Assembly: GCA_050012355.1 (NCBI GenBank)
Contig: JBEKHI010000259.1
Span: 1-12,057 of the forward strand
Reading direction: 5' to 3'
Length of the DNA: 12,057 nucleotides
Source of the DNA: JBEKHI01 sp050012355
GTDB taxonomy: Bacteria; Actinomycetota; Actinomycetes; Streptosporangiales; Streptosporangiaceae
Each line of letters begins with the position of its first letter. Position 1 is the first letter of the stretch. Below are positions 6,778 to 12,057 of the stretch, in pieces. The notes under the pieces are model-generated. The model saw nothing but the letters and a program-made list of their open reading frames with translations, did not search any database and was not told the DNA's origin. The position numbers and the translations under genes were made by a program.

Positions 6778-8685
6778 GCCTTGCCAGCCGAGGGACTCGG
6801 GGTCGTAGAGCTTTTCCACATAGATCTGGTGCCACAGGGAGAACACCAGCAGCGTCCACACCTGACGCCACTGGACCAGCGGGTCACCGGACTGGAAGCG
6901 CTGCCACTCGGCCAGCACGGCACGCTTGTTGAGCCACTCGTCGGTATGGGCCTCCACGAGGATCTGCTCGGCGAAACCGCCCAGCTCGCGAGTTAGCCAC
7001 TCCCCCAGCGGGACGGGGAATCCGAACTTGGGGCGCTCGGTGGCTTCCCTCGGCAGCAGCCCGCCCACCGCCTCGCGGAGCGCGAACTTCGTCGTGCCCG
7101 CGGCGGTCTTCTCGGCTCGGGCCAGCCGGGCCGCTACCGCCATCACCTCACGGTCCAGATAGGGCGAGCGGAGCTGCAGGCCGTGCGCGGCGCTTACCCG
7201 GTCGGCCTTGACCAGGATGTCGCCGGGAAGCCAGGTGTTGATGTCGACGAGTTGCATGGTGCTCACGTCGTCGAGGCCCATCTCTTCCGCCTGGTCGAAG
7301 ATCGGAGCCGCGACGTCGGACGCGTAGCCGTCGCCGAATCGCACCAGCCGGTCAACCTGGTCGTCGTCGAAGATGCGCGCGTTGCCGACGTAACGTTCCC
7401 GCAGTGGCGTGGATATCCGGTGCAGCAGGCCCTTGCCCCGCACCCCGGCGGGCAGCCGCGAGGCCGCACCGACGATCGGGGCGCGCATCCCGGCGGGCAG
7501 TGACTGCCCGGCCCGGACCACGCCCGGCTGGTAGTACACGCCATACCCGCCGAATAGCTCGTCCGCTCCCTCGCCGGATAGGACGATCTGGACGTGCTTG
7601 CGGGCCTCGCGCGCGGCGAACCAGAGCGGGATGGCGGCGGCGTCGGCCAGCGGGTCATCGAGATGCCAGACAATCTCGGGAAGCCGCGCGGCGAACTCGG
7701 ACGCGGTGATCACGTAGGGGACCGATTTCACGCCCAGCGCGTCCGCGGTCTCGGTGGCGTATTCGATCTCGCTGTAGTCTTCACGGTCGAATCCGACGGT
7801 GAAGGTCATCATCCCAGGCCTGATCTGGGCGGCCAGCGCGCAGATCGCCGCGGAGTCGATCCCGCCCGACAAGAATGCGCCAACCGGGACATCTGCCCTC
7901 ATATGCACGGCCACCGAGTCGCGCAGCACCTCGAGGATTTTTTCCGGTGTCTCCGGCGACGGCGACTTGGCGGGACGCAAGCTGGCCCGCCAGTACCGGA
8001 ACACGTCCACCGGACCATCCGGCCGGGCGACCAGGAAATGCCCGGGGGGAAGTGCCCGCACTGGCGGCGTCATCGTCGCGGGAGCCGGCACGTACTGCAA
8101 GGAAAGGTACCGGCGCAGCGCGTCCGGGTCGATCGACGTCACATCGCCGGCGCCGGCGAGCGCCTTGCGTTCGGACGCGAACCGGAAGAACCGGCCCGTG
8201 CCGAGTGAGTAGTAGAGCGGCTTGATGCCAAACGGATCACGGCAGCACAGCAGTTCGTTGTCGCGGCTGTCCCACAGCGCGAAGGCGTACATACCGCGAA
8301 GCTGACGCAACGCGCTCTTGCCCTCGAGGGCGAAGGTTTCGAGCAGTACTTCCGCGTCGGATCCGGTGCGCGGGATGACGCCACGGGCCCGCAGCCGGTC
8401 GCTGAGTTCCTGATAGTTGGCGAGGAAGCCGTCGAAGACGAGCACGTACCGGCCGTCGGCGGAATGCACTGGCTGCCCCGGCCGGCTGGCACTCGCCCGG
8501 TCACCGGCTGGCGACGGCCTGCGGGCACCCGGCGAGACGCCCGCGGCGAGGGCTACCCGGTCGTCGCTGTAGCGTCCCTCGTCGTCCGGCCCGCGATACG
8601 CGATCCGGCGGATCGTGCGATCCACCCAGCCCGCGTCGGGGCTCGTGCCCTCCGCCAGTGCGAGGCACCCGGCGATACTGCCCAT
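6772..8685 (-). CDS. Asparagine synthetase B-like protein lacking the glutaminase nucleophile
   Basis: A 637-aa two-domain protein of the AsnB family, which makes asparagine (or an amide on another substrate) from a carboxylate, ATP and an amino donor. The synthetase half looks intact: ATP loop SGGIDS (273-278), LSGEGADELFGGYG, KADRVSAAHGLQLRSPYLD and a late RPKFGFPVPLGEWL. The class II glutaminase half keeps YRGPDDEG, GSDAE and RDPFGIKPLYYS. But it begins MGSIAGC rather than MCGIAG, so the processed N-terminal Cys nucleophile is Gly; the usual NGEIYNY is DGFLANY (85-91), and the RLSIIDL stretch has become ARRPSPAGD. No alternative start offers a Cys at position 2. It may use free ammonia or a partner glutaminase, or modify another substrate. 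The gene stands alone, convergent with the sigma gene. The start is set by homology, with only a weak G-rich site before it. Confidence 0.88.
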   Translation of the reverse strand: MGSIAGCLALAEGTSPDAGWVDRTIRRIAYRGPDDEGRYSDDRVALAAGVSPGARRPSPAGDRASASRPGQPVHSADGRYVLVFDGFLANYQELSDRLRARGVIPRTGSDAEVLLETFALEGKSALRQLRGMYAFALWDSRDNELLCCRDPFGIKPLYYSLGTGRFFRFASERKALAGAGDVTSIDPDALRRYLSLQYVPAPATMTPPVRALPPGHFLVARPDGPVDVFRYWRASLRPAKSPSPETPEKILEVLRDSVAVHMRADVPVGAFLSGGIDSAAICALAAQIRPGMMTFTVGFDREDYSEIEYATETADALGVKSVPYVITASEFAARLPEIVWHLDDPLADAAAIPLWFAAREARKHVQIVLSGEGADELFGGYGVYYQPGVVRAGQSLPAGMRAPIVGAASRLPAGVRGKGLLHRISTPLRERYVGNARIFDDDQVDRLVRFGDGYASDVAAPIFDQAEEMGLDDVSTMQLVDINTWLPGDILVKADRVSAAHGLQLRSPYLDREVMAVAARLARAEKTAAGTTKFALREAVGGLLPREATERPKFGFPVPLGEWLTRELGGFAEQILVEAHTDEWLNKRAVLAEWQRFQSGDPLVQWRQVWTLLVFSLWHQIYVEKLYDPESLGWQGA

Positions 8686-8884
8686 TCACCCACCCAAACG
8701 TTGCCAACAGTTCCATGTCACCCGGCTTGAAGGGATCTACCCAATTCGGATAACAAAATGGTCTCGTACGGGGGGCGGTCTCGGGAGGGCACGCACGGGG
8801 CTCGCCAACCGCCCTGAGGACGGTCCCAAGCCTCGACGGAGATTACCTTATTTACCCGCGATGTGGCCATACGCGCTGGTCAGA
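8686..8884. other. Non-coding stretch upstream of the asnB-like gene
   Basis: No believable gene lies here on either strand. On the transcript side of the asnB-like gene a 7-bp stem (8773-8779 with 8808-8814) could form around a 28-base loop, and a short AT-rich stretch near 8845-8858 holds -10-like hexamers (TAAGGT, TAATCT on the minus strand). No -35 at proper spacing was found, so I cannot place the promoter. The leader length is therefore unknown. Confidence 0.3.
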
Positions 8885-8920
8885 GCGCCGCACTCCCGTC
8901 TCGAGCGGGAGATGCGGCGC
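8885..8920 (-). terminator. Strong 14-bp hairpin, probable terminator of the SDR gene
   Basis: GCGCCGCACTCCCG (8885-8898) pairs completely with CGGGAG (8906-8911) plus TGCGGCGC (8913-8920), interrupted only by one bulged A at 8912, around a 7-base loop. It lies 17 bases after the stop of the minus-strand SDR gene. No U tract follows on that strand, as in many actinobacterial intrinsic terminators. It also separates that gene from the asnB-like gene downstream. Confidence 0.65.
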
Positions 8921-8937
8921 CGGACGGGTAGCTGAGG

Positions 8938-9723
8938 TTACTTGGGCTGGAACCGGATGCCACCGTCGAAACGGACGACTTCGGCGTTCATGTAGTCGTT
9001 CTCGACCAGCGTGCGGACCAGGTGAGCGAACTCGTCAGCGCGGCCCATGCGCTTCGGGAACACCACCGGTGCCGACAGCTTCGCCTTGAACTCCTCGGCG
9101 TCGCGGTCCTGGCCCGCGATGCCGCCGTAGATGGGCGTGTCGATGATGCCAGGAGCCACGGTGTTGACCCGGATGCCGATCACGGACAGGTCGCGGGCGG
9201 CCGGGACTGTCATGCCGATGATGCCGCCCTTGGACGCGGAGTAGGCGAGCTGGCCGGTCTGGCCCTCGATGCCGGCTACCGAGGCTGTGTTGACGATCAC
9301 ACCGCGCTGGCCATCGGCGTCGGCCGGCTCGGTGCGCGCGATCGCGGCGGCCGCGATCCGCATGACGTTGAATGTCCCGGTGAGGTTGACTCCGATGATC
9401 TTGGCAAAGTTCGCCAGGCTGTGCGGCGATCCGTCACGGGCCACGGTCCGTTCGGCCCAGCCGATGCCCGCGCAACTCACCGCGACCCGCAGCGGCGGTC
9501 CCGCCGCCGCGGCCACGTCCACCGCTTCCTGCACCTGAGCCTCGTCCGACACATCAACCCGGGCGAACAGGCCGCCGATCTGCTCAGCAACCGATTTACC
9601 CCGGTCTTCGTTCAGGTCCGCCACCACGACGAGCGCGCCAGCCGAGGCCAGCGTTCGCGCCGTCGCCTCGCCCAGTCCGCTCGCACCGCCGGAAACGATC
9701 GCCGTAGTCCCATTCAGCTCCAT
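8938..9723 (-). CDS. SDR-family dehydrogenase, 3-hydroxyacyl-CoA dehydrogenase type-2-like
   Basis: A 261-aa classical short-chain dehydrogenase. The cofactor motif is SGGASGLG (11-18), and Asp36 after VVVA indicates NAD(H) rather than NADP(H). VSCAG (82-86) replaces the common NNAG, and Asn114 (GVNLTGT), Ser148 (NTASVAG), Tyr161 and Lys165 (YSASK) form the catalytic tetrad. The APGIIDTP loop and FDGGIRFQPK tail resemble HSD17B10/2-methyl-3-hydroxybutyryl-CoA dehydrogenases, which oxidise short 3-hydroxyacyl-CoA in fatty acid or isoleucine breakdown. The exact substrate is not assignable. I prefer the ATG at 9723 (MELNG), where the fold begins; the ATG at 9735 is also possible, and neither has a clear ribosome binding site. 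Divergent from the VOC-GntR-M24 operon, with shared dyads in the spacer suggesting joint control. Confidence 0.88.
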   Translation of the reverse strand: MELNGTTAIVSGGASGLGEATARTLASAGALVVVADLNEDRGKSVAEQIGGLFARVDVSDEAQVQEAVDVAAAAGPPLRVAVSCAGIGWAERTVARDGSPHSLANFAKIIGVNLTGTFNVMRIAAAAIARTEPADADGQRGVIVNTASVAGIEGQTGQLAYSASKGGIIGMTVPAARDLSVIGIRVNTVAPGIIDTPIYGGIAGQDRDAEEFKAKLSAPVVFPKRMGRADEFAHLVRTLVENDYMNAEVVRFDGGIRFQPK

Positions 9724-9781
9724 GGGCCGGAGCATAACAGGGGCTCTCGGCCGCTACGGATCGCGAAGGCTCCGTCGGTCG

Positions 9782-9849
9782 TGAATGTATCCATATCAAC
9801 GTCAATCTCTTGAAAGTATCTCCAGATCCAGGCATATTGGATACATCCA
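9782..9849. promoter_or_regulatory. Paired inverted operator dyads for the local GntR regulator (predicted)
   Basis: TGAATGTATCCA (9782-9793) and TGGATACATCCA (9838-9849) are copies of one 12-bp near-palindrome in opposite orientation, 56 bp centre to centre. The inverted match extends into flanking ATAT on both (9785-9796 against 9834-9846, one base inserted). The TGG-N6-CCA form resembles FadR/FCD-class GntR sites (TGG...CCA). They lie between the divergent SDR and VOC genes, and the right copy covers the expected VOC operon transcription start. Assignment to the GntR protein at 10397 is inference. Confidence 0.55.
9810..9845 (+). promoter_or_regulatory. Sigma-70-type promoter of the VOC-GntR-M24 operon
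   Basis: TTGAAA (9810-9815; five of six consensus) and CATATT (9833-9838; four of six) are separated by exactly 17 bp. Transcription would start near 9845, inside the right-hand operator dyad, so bound regulator would block initiation. This also excludes the open frame beginning with the TTG at 9810 as the gene start, because that codon is part of the -35. Confidence 0.6.
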
Positions 9850-9869
9850 TAACGACGTGGGGTGACTCT

Positions 9870-10400
9870 TTGAGTGCAGGCATTCCTGGGCTGCGGGGCG
9901 GCGACCATATCGGCATCACCGTCCCGGACATGGAACAGGCCCACGCCTTCTTCGTGGACGTGCTCGGCTGCGTCCACGTCTACTCACTGCCCGCGATGCG
10001 GCATGACGACGACTGGATGCTCGATCACCTAGGCGTCGACCCGCGCGCGGTCGTGCGGGAGATCCGGTTCTACCGGTGCGGCTTCGGCCTCAACCTCGAG
10101 GTCTTCGAGTACGAGCCGCTCCCTGACCAGCGCCCGCAGCCGCGCAACAGCGACATCGGCGGCCATCACATCGCCCTTTACGTCGACGACATGGACGCGG
10201 CGATCCGCTACCTGCGGGCCAACGGCGTGCGGCTGATGGCCGGCCCGGTCGCCAGCCGCAACGCGTCGGCCGGACAGCGCTGGCAGTATTTTCTCAGCCC
10301 GTGGGGCATGCAGTTCGAGCTCGTGAGCTATCCGGCCGGGAAGGCCTACGAGAAGGACGCCGCCGTCAGGCTCTGGCATCCCGGGCATCCGGCGCAATGA
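9870..10400 (+). CDS. VOC-family (glyoxalase / extradiol dioxygenase fold) protein
   Basis: A 176-aa metal-dependent vicinal-oxygen-chelate protein with two beta-alpha-beta3 modules. Module one begins GGDHIGITVPDMEQAHAFFV with candidate ligand His13, and LNLEVFEYE gives Glu77. Module two begins GGHHIALYVDDMDAAIRYL with His99/His100, and MQFELVSYP gives Glu150. These are the four expected metal-ligand positions. The reaction (isomerase, lyase, dioxygenase or epimerase) cannot be told. The start is the TTG at 9870: GGTGA at 9861-9865 is a good ribosome binding site, and the predicted promoter starts transcription at about 9845, after the longer open-frame starts. It is the first gene of an operon; its TGA overlaps the ATG of the GntR gene (ATGA). 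Confidence 0.82.
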   Translation: MSAGIPGLRGGDHIGITVPDMEQAHAFFVDVLGCVHVYSLPAMRHDDDWMLDHLGVDPRAVVREIRFYRCGFGLNLEVFEYEPLPDQRPQPRNSDIGGHHIALYVDDMDAAIRYLRANGVRLMAGPVASRNASAGQRWQYFLSPWGMQFELVSYPAGKAYEKDAAVRLWHPGHPAQ

Positions 10401-11053
10401 CCGAGAACGTCGCCAGCCACCGGATCGCGGACAGCCTCCGCATCGCGATCCTGAACGGGAGCTACCTGCCCGGCGAACGCATCAGGCAGGAAGACCTCGC
10501 GGCGCGCTCCGGCGCGAGCCGCATCCCCGCGCGCGAGGCGCTGCGGATGCTCGCCGCCGAGGGGCTCGTCACCCTCGTCGCCAACTCGGGCGCCTGGGTC
10601 ACCAAGCTGAACCTCAGCGAGTGCGCCGAGACCTACCTCATCCGGGAGCGACTGGAACCGCTGCTGCTGCGCACCAGCATGCCGCGCCTTGACCTCGCCG
10701 CGATCAGCCGTCTTGGCGAACTCGTCGACGAGATGGAGGCGCGCGGGAACGATCTCGACGCGTTCCTGCGCGACGACCGGGAGTTCCATCTGTCCAGCTA
10801 CGCGGGCGCCGCGTCGAGCGAGATGTGGCAGATCATCCACCGCATGTGGAACACGACTCAGCATTACCGGCGTGAGTTCTCCCGGCTCGCGGCGCGGGAC
10901 GGCCTGAAGGTCACGCACCTGGAGCACCGGCTGCTGCTCGACTGCATCCGCAGGCAGGATCAGGACGACGCGGAGCGGGTGCTGGTGACGCACATCCGCC
11001 GGACCCGGCTGGAACTGGAGAAGCATCCCGAGATCTTCGGAGGAAACTTATGA
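10397..11053 (+). CDS. GntR-family transcriptional regulator, FCD subfamily
   Basis: A 218-aa repressor-type regulator. The N-terminal winged helix-turn-helix is at about residues 5-70 (RIADSLRIAILNGSYLPGER, QEDLAARSGASRIPAREALR, EGLVTLVANSGAWV). The C-terminal all-helical FCD ligand domain has the expected metal-site residues Asp127 and His131 (DREFH), His177 (EHRLLL) and His199 (VTHIRR). FCD regulators usually sense small carboxylates made or used by neighbouring enzymes. It overlaps the VOC gene by ATGA at its start and the M24 gene by ATGA at its end, so it is cotranscribed with its probable targets. It likely binds the dyads at 9782-9849 and controls both directions; ligand unknown. Confidence 0.92.
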   Translation: MTENVASHRIADSLRIAILNGSYLPGERIRQEDLAARSGASRIPAREALRMLAAEGLVTLVANSGAWVTKLNLSECAETYLIRERLEPLLLRTSMPRLDLAAISRLGELVDEMEARGNDLDAFLRDDREFHLSSYAGAASSEMWQIIHRMWNTTQHYRREFSRLAARDGLKVTHLEHRLLLDCIRRQDQDDAERVLVTHIRRTRLELEKHPEIFGGNL

Positions 11054-12057
11054 CCAGCATCGGTGCCCCCGGACACATGGGGGTCGACTACGAGGAACGC
11101 GTCGACTTCGGCCGGTTGCGCAAGCACCGCATCGCGCGGGCCAAGGCGGCGCTGGAGGCAAGCGAGTGCGGCGCTTTCCTGCTTTTCGACTTCTACAACA
11201 TCCGCTACACGACACAGACCTGGATCGGCGGCGCGCTCGGCGACAAGATGATCCGCTACGCCCTGCTGCTGCGGGACCGCGATCCGATCCTGTGGGACTT
11301 CGGCTCAGCCGTGCGGCACCACAAGCTGTACTCGAAGTGGCTTCCGGAAGAGAACTACCGGGCCGGGTTCCTCGGCTTCCGTGGCGCGGTTGCTCCCGAG
11401 GCAGGCCTGATGCACGACGCGGTGACCGAGATCAAGTCGCTGCTGACCGAGGCCGGGGTGGCCGAAGCTCCGCTCGGCATCGACATCGTGGAGCCCCCGT
11501 TCCTGTTCGAACTCCAGCGGCAGGGCATCACCGTGCGCGACGCGCAGCAGTCCATGCTCGACGCCCGGGTCATCAAATCGCCAGACGAGATCATGCTGCT
11601 CAACCAGGCGGCGGCGATGGTCGACGGCGTCTATCAGGACATCGTCGAGACGCTTAAACCGGGGGTACGCGAGAACGAGATCGTCGCGCTCGCCAACAAG
11701 CGGCTCTACGAGCTCGGCAGTGACCAGGTGGAGGCGGTCAACGCGATCTCGGGCGAGCGCTGCAACCCGCATCCGCATAACTTCACCGACCGCATTATCC
11801 GTCCCGGCGACCAGGCATTTTTCGACATCATTCACTCCTTCAACGGCTACCGGACCTGCTACTACCGCACCTTCGGAGTCGGCAGCGCGACCGAAAGCCA
11901 GCGTGACGCTTACAAACAGGCGCGGGACTGGATGGACGCGGCGATCGCCGCCATCAAACCGGGTGTCTCCAGCGATGTCATCGCCCGCGTCCTGCCAGCG
12001 GCGGAGGACTTCGGCTTCGAGAACGAGCTGGCCGCCTTCGGGCTGCAGTTCGCGCAC
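11050..12057 (+). CDS. M24-family (creatinase / Xaa-Pro peptidase-like) enzyme, partial at window edge
   Basis: 336 codons are visible and the frame runs off the window. The ATG at 11050 has GGAGGA 5 bases upstream and overlaps the GntR stop. A creatinase-like N-terminal domain (RLRKHRIARAKAALEASECG, LLFDFYNIRYTT) is followed by the pita-bread domain from about residue 180 (PDEIMLLNQAAAMVDGVY). NAISGERCNPHPHN and RPGDQAFFDIIHSFNGYRT lead to the metal region. Asp259 fits the first metal Asp, but the residue 11 later, where M24 peptidases have their second Asp, is Cys270. The last visible residue, His336, fits the metal His. The sequence resembles, from memory, the branch that includes DddP-like DMSP lyases and Xaa-Pro peptidase relatives. 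Substrate unknown; a non-peptidase hydrolase or lyase is more likely than an aminopeptidase. Confidence 0.85.
   Translation, partial: MTSIGAPGHMGVDYEERVDFGRLRKHRIARAKAALEASECGAFLLFDFYNIRYTTQTWIGGALGDKMIRYALLLRDRDPILWDFGSAVRHHKLYSKWLPEENYRAGFLGFRGAVAPEAGLMHDAVTEIKSLLTEAGVAEAPLGIDIVEPPFLFELQRQGITVRDAQQSMLDARVIKSPDEIMLLNQAAAMVDGVYQDIVETLKPGVRENEIVALANKRLYELGSDQVEAVNAISGERCNPHPHNFTDRIIRPGDQAFFDIIHSFNGYRTCYYRTFGVGSATESQRDAYKQARDWMDAAIAAIKPGVSSDVIARVLPAAEDFGFENELAAFGLQFAH

Noticed and set aside
8747..8756. CGGATAACAA, identical to part of the lac operator
   Set aside because: A lone 10-base match without the second half-site or any LacI-type gene; most likely chance.
8818..8826. GGACCGTCC (minus strand), also present at 6051-6059 upstream of the sigma gene
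   Set aside because: A 9-base GC-rich match between two 240-250 bp regions is expected fairly often by chance; not enough to claim a shared regulator.
1..12057. CRISPR arrays, tRNA or rRNA genes, insertion sequences, integrases, attachment sites
   Set aside because: I looked on both strands and saw no regular spaced repeats, no tRNA-like cloverleaf and no transposase or integrase motifs.

Overview
The window is high-GC DNA with actinobacterial character. Genes are dense, GTG and TTG starts occur, several gene starts look leaderless (a -10 hexamer 7-8 bases before the start codon), and ATGA stop/start overlaps are frequent. A metG / rsmI / protein O-mannosyltransferase neighbourhood is a known conserved actinobacterial arrangement, present for example around Rv1002c-Rv1007c in Mycobacterium tuberculosis. 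The ECF sigma factor is of the SigR/SigH type. I cannot name a genus from sequence alone.

Left part (1-5873): a housekeeping and cell-envelope glycosylation block. On the minus strand lie the 5' part of methionyl-tRNA synthetase (metG, cut by the window edge) and, 2 bp upstream of it, a membrane-anchored family 2 glycosyltransferase resembling polyprenyl-phosphate hexose synthases. A divergent gene encodes a multi-pass GT-C-like membrane protein. It runs tail to tail into rsmI (16S rRNA 2'-O-methyltransferase) with an unusually long 147-bp overlap. rsmI is divergent, by 31 bp, from pmt (protein O-mannosyltransferase). The GT2, GT-C-like and Pmt products could form a lipid-linked sugar donor and transferase set, but this is inference.

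Middle (5874-8937): a 241-bp regulatory region leads to a SigR/SigH-like ECF sigma gene. That gene has no anti-sigma gene after it. Instead it faces an asparagine-synthetase-like gene across only 15 bp, with a hairpin spanning both stop codons. The asparagine synthetase has an intact synthetase domain but lacks the N-terminal Cys nucleophile and has an altered glutamine pocket, so it probably does not hydrolyse glutamine. About 250 bp of non-coding sequence follows and ends in a very strong hairpin that probably terminates the next minus-strand gene.

Right part (8938-12057): a small regulated catabolic-looking module. A minus-strand SDR dehydrogenase (HSD17B10-like) is divergent from a tightly overlapped operon: VOC-family protein, FCD-type GntR regulator, M24 (creatinase / Xaa-Pro peptidase-like) enzyme, the last cut by the window edge. 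The divergent spacer holds a good sigma-70-type promoter and two inverted copies of a 12-bp dyad (TGGATACATYCA), the likely operator of the GntR protein. The M24 enzyme has Cys where the second metal-binding Asp is expected, so it may be a non-peptidase hydrolase or lyase. The substrate is unknown. This module and the Cys-less AsnB are the most interesting parts of the window.
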